From an uncultured Spirochaetaceae bacterium (GTDB taxonomy: Bacteria; Spirochaetota; Spirochaetia; Sphaerochaetales; Sphaerochaetaceae), in NCBI GenBank assembly GCA_947630635.1, contig CANRIJ010000018.1, positions 1-16,300 of the forward strand: a stretch of 16,300 bases of DNA, given 5' to 3'. Under the pieces are notes generated by a model. It did not search any database, had not been told where the DNA came from, and saw only the letters and a list, made by a program, of their open reading frames with translations. Position numbers and translations under genes: made by a program. Below are positions 6,389 to 12,386 of this stretch, piece by piece. The number at the start of each line of letters is the position of its first letter. Positions within the stretch are counted from its first letter, which is position 1.

Positions 6389-7024
6389 TTAGTCAGGAAG
6401 TGCTTCGCCTTTATATCTAAGGCTCTCTCTGATTTTCTTTATTGTCTCTCTCTTTGTAGCTGCACCTAGATTGTCAAATATAAATTCTCTCTCTTCTGGA
6501 TTATCCAGGTAGAAGTAGGAGAGGGCCCATGCAACTGCAAGCATAATGTAGCGCTCGCTCTCTATATTTGACTTCTTTATAAGCGTGATAAGCTCTTTGC
6601 TTTCATAAAGCTTTCTATTCTGCATTAGCCATACAATAGAGAACCTTTTGGTGTAGATCTCTCTTGAGTTCAAATTTGAAGTGAAATAGTTGTATGCGAG
6701 CTTTATGTCTTTCTTTGTGACTTTGAACCTAGAGGAAATTGTATCGGTCTGATCCCATGAAGAAATATATGGAAAGAGCGAGCTCAGCATATCGAGCTTC
6801 TCCTTGAAGGGCCTCTTGCTATTTCCAATTGCAAAGCCCTTAAGAATTACATCCTCATGGTAAATAATTTCGATTTCCTCGGGATTCTCAATCTTTTTGG
6901 AGATGCTGTTTATAATCGGTATTCTTATTCCAAGTCTTTCCAGCTTGTCTGTCTTAGATAGCCTCTTTGAAAAGTCTTTATATGATGAATCAATGTAGGG
7001 TTCAAATAAGTCTATTGTTTTCAT
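6389..7024 (-). CDS. AlkD-like DNA alkylation repair / HEAT-repeat protein
   Basis: The 211-residue protein is alpha-helical and shows the pattern of the AlkD-like family, whose characterised members are HEAT-repeat DNA glycosylases removing bulky or cationic alkylated bases without flipping them. Recognisable features are the paired-helix region SIVWLMQNRKLYESKELITLIKKS, the aromatic-rich helix MLAVAWALSYFYLDNPEE, and the C-terminal FDNLGAATKRETIKKIRES. Length is slightly below the usual 220-235. I cannot confirm the catalytic Trp/Asp set, so a non-enzymatic member is possible. It starts with ATG; no clear ribosome-binding site is visible. It diverges from the tRNA gene, whose -35 hexamer begins only five bases from this start codon, so their promoters must overlap. 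Confidence 0.65.
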   Translation of the reverse strand: MKTIDLFEPYIDSSYKDFSKRLSKTDKLERLGIRIPIINSISKKIENPEEIEIIYHEDVILKGFAIGNSKRPFKEKLDMLSSLFPYISSWDQTDTISSRFKVTKKDIKLAYNYFTSNLNSREIYTKRFSIVWLMQNRKLYESKELITLIKKSNIESERYIMLAVAWALSYFYLDNPEEREFIFDNLGAATKRETIKKIRESLRYKGEALPD

Positions 7025-7028
7025 TTGC

Positions 7029-7058
7029 TTGACAAAAAGATACTCTATGACCTAACAT
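7029..7058 (+). promoter_or_regulatory. Sigma-70 promoter of the initiator tRNA
   Basis: Perfect -35 TTGACA at 7029-7034, 18-base spacer, and -10-like TAACAT at 7053-7058. Transcription would begin about five bases before the mature tRNA. Confidence 0.7.
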
Positions 7059-7069
7059 TAGCTTCGCAT

Positions 7070-7142
7070 CGCTGGGTAGAGCAGTTGGCAGCTCGTCGGG
7101 CTCATAACCCGGAGGTCGTAGGTTCGAGTCCTACCCCAGCTA
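7070..7142 (+). tRNA. tRNA-fMet (CAT), initiator
   Basis: A 73-base cloverleaf. The acceptor stem GCTGGG (7071-7076) pairs with CCCAGC (7135-7140), the anticodon loop is CTCATAA, and the T arm is GTAGGTTCGAGTCCTAC. Initiator hallmarks are present: the first base C is unpaired with T72, and three consecutive G:C pairs (GGG/CCC) close the anticodon loop. CCA is not encoded after discriminator A. It is the only plus-strand gene between two minus-strand genes and has its own promoter and terminator. Confidence 0.95.
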
Positions 7143-7145
7143 TAG

Positions 7146-7166
7146 AACGCCAGAAGGCGTTTTTTT
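7146..7166 (+). terminator. Intrinsic terminator of tRNA-fMet
   Basis: The stem AACGCC (7146-7151) pairs with GGCGTT (7156-7161) around an AGAA loop and runs into seven T residues (7160-7166). The T-tract overlaps the stop codon of the convergent trkH (7167-7165). Confidence 0.9.
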
Positions 7167-8619
7167 ATTTCCTCCAGAGGCTCCTAGTAAAGAGCGAATA
7201 GACTGTGAAAAGCTCAAGTCTTCCGACCATCATCAAGAAAGAGAATATCCAAAGCGCCCAGCTAGGGTAGATAGAGAAGGTCTGGGTTGTACCGATGGAT
7301 CCAAATCCTATTCCTATGTTTCCGATTGTAAGCAAGACCGATGATAGGCATAAAATCAAATCGTAATTTGTGAGGCTGATTATCACAGTGGATACGAAGA
7401 CTGTTATTAAATAGAGTCCTACAAAGCCAGCAATAGAAGATGCAGTCTCATTAGTGATTATGTCATCGCCGATTTTTATATTTGTCGCGGCATTCTGGTG
7501 TAGTCTGGTCTTAATGGAGTTCCCTCCGACTTTGGCCATAACGGCTATTCTTATTACCTTTATTCCGCCTCCAGCTGAGCCAGCGCATCCGCCTACAAAG
7601 CATAGTAAGAGGAGTATAGATTGGCTGAAGAAGGGCCATGTGCTGTAGTTGGTGGAAGTGAATCCCGTTGTAGTGATAAATGAAACAACCTGGAAGAATG
7701 CGTTTCTAATTGATGATGAGAGGGTAAATACTCCACTAAGAAAGAGGTTAATGGATACCAGTAGAGATGCAATCAATATAACTGATAGGTATATTCTGAA
7801 TTCTCCATCGTGGATAAATCTCTTGAATTTTCTCTGCAGTATCTTGAAATAGAGGGCAAAGTTGGTTCCAGCGAAGAACATGAAGATTATGCAGACCCAC
7901 TCTACATATGGAGAATTGAAAGCGGCAATTGATGCGTTTTTAGGAGCAAATCCAGCTGCTCCCATTGTTCCAAAGGTCACAGTCACTGCATCGTAAAGGC
8001 TAAGCCCTCCAAAGAGAAGGAATATGACCTCTAAAATTGATAGCCCAAGGTAGATTAGCCAGAGTGCCATGGCGGTTCTCTGAATCTGCGGTGTGAGTTT
8101 GTCCTTTGTCGGTCCTACGGACTCAGCTCCAACAAGTGCCGTTCCTCTTACTCCCAAGGCAGGAAGGACTGCAACGAAAAGAACGACTATTCCCATTCCT
8201 CCCAGCCAGTTGGTCATATTTCTCCAGAAGAGTATTGATAGGTCCTGAGCCTCTATGTCATTAATGGTTGTTGCTCCAGTTGTTGTGAAGCCAGACATTA
8301 TCTCAAAGAAGCTCATAGAGTAGTTTGGAAGCGTTCTTGATAGATAGAGTGGGAGTGCTCCGAATGCAGAGATCAAAAGCCAAGTGACAGTAACTGTTAT
8401 ATAGCTGTCTTTCTGTGTGATATTTATTCTCTTATGCCTTGCTTGGGTTGCGACAATGATCACAAGGCCAAGGAAGATCATAAGCGATATTGTTATGATA
8501 AATGACCAGAATGAGGTCATCTCTCCATATATAACGGCAAGGAGCGCAGGAATTGCCATTAATAGGGCAACGACAAATATGATAAATGCCAGGAGTCTTA
8601 GAACAGAGGGAATGTTCAT
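7165..8619 (-). CDS. trkH: Trk-type potassium uptake membrane subunit TrkH
   Basis: A 484-residue multi-pass inner-membrane channel subunit that imports K+ (in some family members Na+-coupled) under control of the cytoplasmic TrkA ring. Four pore-loop filter segments are visible: TTTGAT (112-117), TMGAAGF (218-224), TTTGF (316-320) and NIGIGFG (434-440). The glycine-rich GGCAGSAGGG (343-352), which forms the intramembrane gating loop in this family, and the C-terminal GRLEL are also present. Length is normal. The ATG overlaps the trkA stop by four bases (ATGA, 8619-8616), so translation is probably coupled; the GGAG before it is too close for an independent site. It converges on tRNA-fMet, and the tRNA terminator overlaps its stop. 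The assignment to Trk rather than Ktr follows from the full-length two-RCK TrkA partner. Confidence 0.95.
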   Translation of the reverse strand: MNIPSVLRLLAFIIFVVALLMAIPALLAVIYGEMTSFWSFIITISLMIFLGLVIIVATQARHKRINITQKDSYITVTVTWLLISAFGALPLYLSRTLPNYSMSFFEIMSGFTTTGATTINDIEAQDLSILFWRNMTNWLGGMGIVVLFVAVLPALGVRGTALVGAESVGPTKDKLTPQIQRTAMALWLIYLGLSILEVIFLLFGGLSLYDAVTVTFGTMGAAGFAPKNASIAAFNSPYVEWVCIIFMFFAGTNFALYFKILQRKFKRFIHDGEFRIYLSVILIASLLVSINLFLSGVFTLSSSIRNAFFQVVSFITTTGFTSTNYSTWPFFSQSILLLLCFVGGCAGSAGGGIKVIRIAVMAKVGGNSIKTRLHQNAATNIKIGDDIITNETASSIAGFVGLYLITVFVSTVIISLTNYDLILCLSSVLLTIGNIGIGFGSIGTTQTFSIYPSWALWIFSFLMMVGRLELFTVYSLFTRSLWRK

Positions 8620-9974
8620 TCTCCAAAGAACTCCGTTACAAAGTCATAGTCTTCATGGATTGCGGCGACAAGAAGCCTATCGCCCTCTGTGAAGACGTAG
8701 TCGCCAGTAGGGATGAAGTTCTCATCCTTGCCGCGTTTTACTCCGGCTATGATGCATTTGCCTTTGAGCTTGACATCTTTAAGCATCTTCCCGAGATCTT
8801 TGAATCCCCCACCGAGAATATACTCATATACTTCAAGCTCTCCTTCAAACATCGAGTAGAGAGAGGAGATTCCCTTCCCTCTAAGCGTTCTCATCAGTGA
8901 ATCAACGGTTACTTCGGTAAGCGAAATAGGGGAGTCTACATCTAGCTCCATTGCAAATGGCACATAGTTTATGTTTGTTCTAATTAGGGCAATTGATCTC
9001 TTAGCGCCGGTTTTCTTGGCATAGCTTGCGGTTATGATATTCAGCTCGTCATTTTCCGTAACGGCTATCAGGAGATCGCTTTTTGATATAGTCTCATCTG
9101 ACCAAAGCTGCTCATCTGTAATTGAACCATTGAGAACGAGTATCTGCGGGAAGCTGTCTACGAATTCCTGGCAGATATCAGCATCCTTATCTATTAATGT
9201 TATTTTTCTTAAGAGTCTCTTTGGAAGCTGGTTTAATAGGTATCTGGCTATTCTAGTGCCACCGACAACTACTATCCTTCTTAGTCTTGTATTGGCTTTT
9301 CCTCCGAAGACCGTATATATGCTCTCACTTCCCTCCTCGGATGAGACAATTGCTATCTCATCGTTGGCCTTGAGCTCTGTGTCTCCCTGTGGGGTGAAGC
9401 AGACGCCATCTCTTCTTACGCCTGCCACTACATAGTCTCCGGGAATCTCCTTCTTCATCGTAATGAGATTCATCCCATCAAGCTGGGACCCCTTCTCAAT
9501 GAAGTCTTGGAACATTACAAACTGCGAGTTCATGAAATATATGACATTGCCAAAGAGTCCAGACTCTATAATTCCCGTTATTCTTGTTGCTGCCTCTTGA
9601 TCTGGGTTTACAATATGCGTTATTCCAAGAATCTTCTGATTTAGGTCATCAATGTGTCCCAGATAGCTTATGGTCCTAATTGCTGCGATAGTAACTACAT
9701 CTGGCCATTGAGATGCGATTATTCCGCAGGAGACGAGATTCACCTCGTCGCTATCGGTAACTGCGATTACTGCCTCTGCTTTGTCGCAGCCAGCCTCTTT
9801 GAGCTTATCAATATTTGTGCAAGAGCCGCAGACTGCCATGCAATCCAGTTTTGCCAGAGCCGATGAGCACCTCTTTGGACTTGAATCAAGAAATGTCACA
9901 GACTTCTTCTCCTGGATAAGGTGACGTGCTAAGCGAAGGCCTCTTCTTCCAGCTCCTAATATTACGAAAGCCAT
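8616..9974 (-). CDS. trkA: Trk potassium uptake regulatory subunit TrkA (two RCK domains)
   Basis: This peripheral cytoplasmic protein binds NAD(H)/nucleotide and gates TrkH. From the chosen start it is 452 residues with a tandem RCK_N-RCK_C arrangement: first Rossmann motif near the N-terminus (VILGAGRRGLRLA), then a C-terminal subdomain around 140-220. A second Rossmann fold follows (VVVGGTRIARYLL) with its own C-subdomain at about 370-450 (GDRLLVAA). I chose the ATG at 9974-9972 (MAFVILGAG) over a TTG five codons upstream, because the Rossmann strand normally starts right at the N-terminus and because the promoter places transcription start at this ATG. There is no Shine-Dalgarno, so the message is probably leaderless. 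First gene of a two-gene operon with trkH. Divergent from a small unknown ORF. Confidence 0.93.
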   Translation of the reverse strand: MAFVILGAGRRGLRLARHLIQEKKSVTFLDSSPKRCSSALAKLDCMAVCGSCTNIDKLKEAGCDKAEAVIAVTDSDEVNLVSCGIIASQWPDVVTIAAIRTISYLGHIDDLNQKILGITHIVNPDQEAATRITGIIESGLFGNVIYFMNSQFVMFQDFIEKGSQLDGMNLITMKKEIPGDYVVAGVRRDGVCFTPQGDTELKANDEIAIVSSEEGSESIYTVFGGKANTRLRRIVVVGGTRIARYLLNQLPKRLLRKITLIDKDADICQEFVDSFPQILVLNGSITDEQLWSDETISKSDLLIAVTENDELNIITASYAKKTGAKRSIALIRTNINYVPFAMELDVDSPISLTEVTVDSLMRTLRGKGISSLYSMFEGELEVYEYILGGGFKDLGKMLKDVKLKGKCIIAGVKRGKDENFIPTGDYVFTEGDRLLVAAIHEDYDFVTEFFGE

Positions 9975-9980
9975 GAGAAG

Positions 9981-10009
9981 ATTATACAAAGTGAAAAAAT
10001 CGGGGGCAA
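9981..10009 (-). promoter_or_regulatory. Promoter of trkA-trkH, predicted leaderless
   Basis: On the minus strand: -35 TTGCCC (10009-10004), exactly 17 bases, then consensus -10 TATAAT (9986-9981). Six bases (CTTCTC) separate the -10 from the trkA ATG, putting the transcription start at or next to the A of the start codon. Confidence 0.75.
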
Positions 10010-10012
10010 CAG

Positions 10013-10267
10013 ATGGGATGTGCTATCATTTTTAATGTGAGCATTTCCTATATTACTAAAGAGAAGGCTGCTTCTCTTACAGATAAGATCCCAAAGGCAT
10101 ATACTTGGGCAAATTTAGCAAGTGACGAGTGTAAATTCGTTCTCATCTCCGTAGATAGGGTGCTTTCTGTTTACTGCGTTTTGGCTGTCGTGCTAGATGG
10201 GGAGATTATCAATATCTCCGATGAGGAGTATGGCGCGGCGGTATTGGACTTCATATCAAATAAGTAA
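10013..10267 (+). CDS. Small unknown protein, 84 residues
   Basis: I do not recognise this protein. It begins MGCAIIFNVSISYITKEKAA, contains three Cys, has a hydrophobic middle (VLSVYCVLAVVLDGEIINIS) that looks like beta strands more than a membrane helix, and ends EEYGAAVLDFISNK. The frame is intact and amino-acid use is protein-like. A GGGGG run at 10002-10006 could act as a ribosome-binding site, though it is not a typical one. It is divergent from trkA, and the trkA -35 hexamer ends four bases from its ATG, so any promoter of its own would lie inside trkA. It could be a spurious frame; no neighbour suggests a function. Confidence 0.4.
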   Translation: MGCAIIFNVSISYITKEKAASLTDKIPKAYTWANLASDECKFVLISVDRVLSVYCVLAVVLDGEIINISDEEYGAAVLDFISNK

Positions 10268-10305
10268 ATTGAGAAAAACTTTCTCATCTATAGGAAATCT
10301 ATATG

Positions 10306-10335
10306 TTGCAAGCAAAAAAATGTATTACTTATAAT
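10306..10335 (+). promoter_or_regulatory. Sigma-70 promoter of the membrane protein gene
   Basis: -35 TTGCAA (10306-10311), an 18-base spacer, and -10 TATAAT (10330-10335). Predicted start near 10342, giving a leader of about 16 bases before the ATG at 10358. Just upstream, GAGAAA and TTTCTC (10271-10285) form a short hairpin after the small ORF with no T-tract. Confidence 0.7.
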
Positions 10336-10357
10336 TTTAGTAGGCGTAAGTACAAAG

Positions 10358-10804
10358 ATGAGAATTTTTCTAGAAGCACTATCGAGTGTGGCTATTTACA
10401 TGATGGCAGTCTACCTCTTGGTTAAGAGGAATCATTCGTATATATCCAACTTTGTTCCAACAGATGCAAAGGAGGCTCTCAAGATAGATGGAAAGACCTT
10501 TGGGATTGATTTCTATCTTGTTGGCACTGTAATTATGACTCTTCTTACGCTACTATTTGGAGCGAGGGGATTCTTTTATTCTTTTATAGCAGCTCTTCTG
10601 TCGACTTTGGCAGTCAGCTGGTTTGATGCGATTTTTATCAGCTGGATATTAGTCGGCAACAATAAAGCCCTCCGACTCTCCAATGGAGTCTCAATCTCCT
10701 CTGGAAGAAATATGTTCTATATAGCAAGAGGATGCTATCTATCATTTATCTCGACAGTGATTTCGATTATGGTGGGTGTTGCAGGCTGGATTGTATCATT
10801 CTGA
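10358..10804 (+). CDS. Unknown four-helix membrane protein
   Basis: 148 residues, not recognised. Four likely transmembrane helices: about 5-24 (LEALSSVAIYMMAVYLLV), 50-70 (DFYLVGTVIMTLLTLLFGA), 72-98 (FFYSFIAALLSTLAVSWFDAIFISWIL) and 125-147 (YLSFISTVISIMVGVAGWIV). The stretch between the first two is polar (KRNHSYISNFVPTDAKEALKIDGK), and the one before the last carries NNKALRLSNGVSISSGRN. It has no obvious signal peptide, catalytic motif or cysteines typical of enzymes. The gene has its own good promoter (10306-10335) and is followed by two hairpins, so it is probably monocistronic. A weak ribosome-binding site precedes the ATG. Confidence 0.7.
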   Translation: MRIFLEALSSVAIYMMAVYLLVKRNHSYISNFVPTDAKEALKIDGKTFGIDFYLVGTVIMTLLTLLFGARGFFYSFIAALLSTLAVSWFDAIFISWILVGNNKALRLSNGVSISSGRNMFYIARGCYLSFISTVISIMVGVAGWIVSF

Positions 10805-10835
10805 CACATTTAAAAGAATTCTAGATAATGTTTTG

Positions 10836-10870
10836 TTTAAAAAGGACTCATGAATTGGGTCCTTTTTAAA
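10836..10870 (+). terminator. Intrinsic terminator after the membrane protein
   Basis: Perfect 12-bp arms: TTTAAAAAGGAC (10836-10847) and GTCCTTTTTAAA (10859-10870), with an 11-base loop. The T-tract is inside the descending arm, so it can work in both directions. Confidence 0.8.
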
Positions 10871-10885
10871 ATATTGGCCAAAATG

Positions 10886-10921
10886 ACTCAATTTTGGATT
10901 AGTCTACATAATTGAGTTTTT
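10886..10921 (+). terminator. Second hairpin with T-tract upstream of hsp20
   Basis: ACTCAATT (10886-10893) pairs with AATTGAGT (10910-10917) and is followed by T residues to 10921. It may be a backup terminator. Because it lies 34-70 bases upstream of the sigma-54 element, part of it could instead be an activator-binding site. Confidence 0.5.
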
Positions 10922-10954
10922 AGTAATTCTTTGTATTATAACAAATTAATATAT

Positions 10955-10971
10955 TTGGCACGCTTTCTGCT
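10955..10971 (+). promoter_or_regulatory. Candidate sigma-54 promoter of hsp20
   Basis: TTGGCACG-CTTT-CTGCT matches the sigma-54 consensus (TTGGCACG-N4-TTGCW) at all but one position. The -24 GG and -12 GC are correctly spaced. Start would be about 12 bases downstream near 10982, leaving a 25-base leader with a good ribosome-binding site. No competing -35/-10 pair of comparable quality is seen nearby. Confidence 0.65.
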
Positions 10972-11006
10972 TATATGTTTTCGTCGTAAGACAAAGGAGT
11001 GGAATT

Positions 11007-11426
11007 ATGAATTATTTGGTAACTAGAAATATGCAGAGCGATAACATGCCTTCAGTTTTTTCTGATTTCTTTGGAGATTTCTTTTCATCTCCTAAGTATC
11101 CATCGGTAGACATATCGGAGGATGATGGAAAGTACACCATTGTCATGGATGTGGCACCCTACAAGAAGGAGAATGTGAAGGTAGAGGTTGATAAGCACGT
11201 TCTTACTATATCTTCCGATGAGGTTAAGGAGAATAAGAGCGAGGATAAGGATAGGAAATATATCTCCAAGGAGATTGAGAGAGTATCATTTTCGCGCTCA
11301 TTTTCTCTATCAGAGGATATTGATGAGGAGAAGATCACAGCTGAGAGCAAAGATGGAATGCTCACCATAGAGCTTCCAAAGAGCGAGAGAGCTCAAAAAG
11401 GAAAGGTGGAAATAGCAGTTAAATAG
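11007..11426 (+). CDS. Small heat shock protein, Hsp20/alpha-crystallin family
   Basis: An ATP-independent cytoplasmic holdase of 139 residues that binds unfolding proteins and hands them to DnaK/ClpB. Order of parts: a short Phe-rich N-terminal arm (VFSDFFGDFFSSP), then the alpha-crystallin domain from about residue 32 to 128 (SVDISEDDGKYTIVMDVAPYKKENVKVEVDK ... FSRSFSLSEDID). The domain closes with the family signature GMLTIELPKSE. The C-terminal VEIAVK carries a modest I-x-V version of the oligomer-linking I-x-I motif. ATG at 11007 with AAAGGAG (10993-10999) seven bases upstream. Monocistronic: hairpins before it and a strong terminator after it. The upstream sigma-54-type element suggests activator-dependent control rather than the common sigma-32 or HrcA/CIRCE scheme; no CIRCE repeat is seen. 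Confidence 0.93.
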   Translation: MNYLVTRNMQSDNMPSVFSDFFGDFFSSPKYPSVDISEDDGKYTIVMDVAPYKKENVKVEVDKHVLTISSDEVKENKSEDKDRKYISKEIERVSFSRSFSLSEDIDEEKITAESKDGMLTIELPKSERAQKGKVEIAVK

Positions 11427-11459
11427 CATAAACATACGTCCCCCAAGAAAAGTGTGTGT

Positions 11460-11491
11460 GGGAGTGCCTAGAAGGAGAGGCACTCCCTTTT
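11460..11491 (+). terminator. Strong intrinsic terminator after hsp20
   Basis: Perfect 10-bp arms GGGAGTGCCT (11460-11469) and AGGCACTCCC (11478-11487), an eight-base loop, then TTTTAT. Confidence 0.92.
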
Positions 11492-11515
11492 ATATGCTTA
11501 AATTTCTTTTTTCGA

Positions 11516-11521
11516 TATAAT
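11516..11521 (+). promoter_or_regulatory. -10 element of nfnAB
   Basis: Perfect TATAAT just after the hsp20 terminator; no good -35 at 16-18 bases. A start near 11528 would make the GGGAG at 11528-11532 the ribosome-binding site for the ATG at 11541, and would exclude the upstream ATG at 11526 from proper initiation. Confidence 0.5.
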
Positions 11522-11540
11522 CGGCATGGGAGTTTTCAAG

Positions 11541-12386
11541 ATGTATGAAATAGTTGATAAAAAGCAGCATTCACCAGAGGTTTTCTCCATGGAGCTTAAG
11601 GCTCCCAGAATTGCAAAGGAGAGAAAGGCCGGTCAGTTTGTGATTGTTCAAATAGGTGGCGATTACAACGAGAGAATACCTTTGACAATAGCAAATGCAG
11701 ATAAGGAAAAAGGAACTATAACGATTGTCTTCCAGACAGTGGGAGAGGCCACTCATCTTCTTGCTCGCCTAAATGTCGGAGACTCTATTGAGAATGTGCT
11801 TGGACCACTTGGATCTCCAACTGATATCAAATACTTCGGCAAGGTTGTCTGTGTAGGAGGCGGTATTGGAGTTGCTCCTCTCTATCCAATTGCCAAGGCT
11901 ATGAAAGAGGCCGGAAACGAGGTCAGGGTCATAATCGGCGCAAGAAATAAGTCCCTTATTCTCGAAGAGGACTTGATGAGAGAGATAGATCCCAATCTCA
12001 TTGTAGTGACAGATGACGGCTCTTATGGGAGAAAGGCACTGGTTACAGAGCCGCTAAAGGAGCTCTGCAAAGAGGGCGTTGACCAAGTTGTGGCAATAGG
12101 CCCTGGAATAATGATGAAATTCTGCGTTGAGGCCTGCAGAGATACCAATACACCATGTTTGGTATCACTTAATACGATAATGATCGATGGAACAGGGATG
12201 TGCGGCGGATGCAGAGTTCATATTGGAAATGTGACTAAATTCGTCTGTGTAGACGGACCTGAATTCGATGGGTATCAAGTCGACTGGGACAATATGCTCA
12301 AGAGACAGAGAACATATAGAGACATCGAGGAGATGAGGCACCACAAATGCCATATTGATCTTCAAATCGAGGAGGGTAGAGCCTAA
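11541..12386 (+). CDS. nfnA: NADH-dependent ferredoxin:NADP+ oxidoreductase subunit A (NfnA)
   Basis: The small flavoprotein subunit of the electron-bifurcating transhydrogenase, handling NAD(H) with an FAD and a [2Fe-2S] cluster. From the chosen start it is 281 residues. FAD-binding RIPLT is at 45-49, the nucleotide-binding GGGIGVAP at 106-113, and the cluster region DGTGMCGGCR at 216-225. Potential cluster ligands D216, C221, C224 and C236 have the spacing of the unusual Asp-plus-three-Cys set known from the Thermotoga maritima enzyme. I chose ATG 11541 (MYEIVDKKQ) over 11526 because it matches the family N-terminus and has GGGAG eight bases upstream. The stop overlaps the nfnB start by one base (TAATG). 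Older annotations call this protein sulfide dehydrogenase beta subunit or a dihydroorotate-dehydrogenase electron-transfer subunit; the nfnB partner favours Nfn. Confidence 0.92.
   Translation: MYEIVDKKQHSPEVFSMELKAPRIAKERKAGQFVIVQIGGDYNERIPLTIANADKEKGTITIVFQTVGEATHLLARLNVGDSIENVLGPLGSPTDIKYFGKVVCVGGGIGVAPLYPIAKAMKEAGNEVRVIIGARNKSLILEEDLMREIDPNLIVVTDDGSYGRKALVTEPLKELCKEGVDQVVAIGPGIMMKFCVEACRDTNTPCLVSLNTIMIDGTGMCGGCRVHIGNVTKFVCVDGPEFDGYQVDWDNMLKRQRTYRDIEEMRHHKCHIDLQIEEGRA

Noticed and set aside
7070..7142. Elongator tRNA-Met
   Set aside because: The unpaired C1/T72 and the three G:C pairs in the anticodon stem identify the initiator.
9034..9435. 133-codon plus-strand frame inside trkA
   Set aside because: Antisense to the two Rossmann domains, serine-rich shadow composition, no ribosome-binding site.
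9975..9989. TTG start giving five extra residues on TrkA
   Set aside because: It overlaps the TATAAT promoter element, so it would not be in the message.
11526..11540. Upstream ATG giving MGVFK extension of NfnA
   Set aside because: The -10 at 11516-11521 places transcription start at about 11528, and GGGAG fits the ATG at 11541, which matches the family N-terminus.
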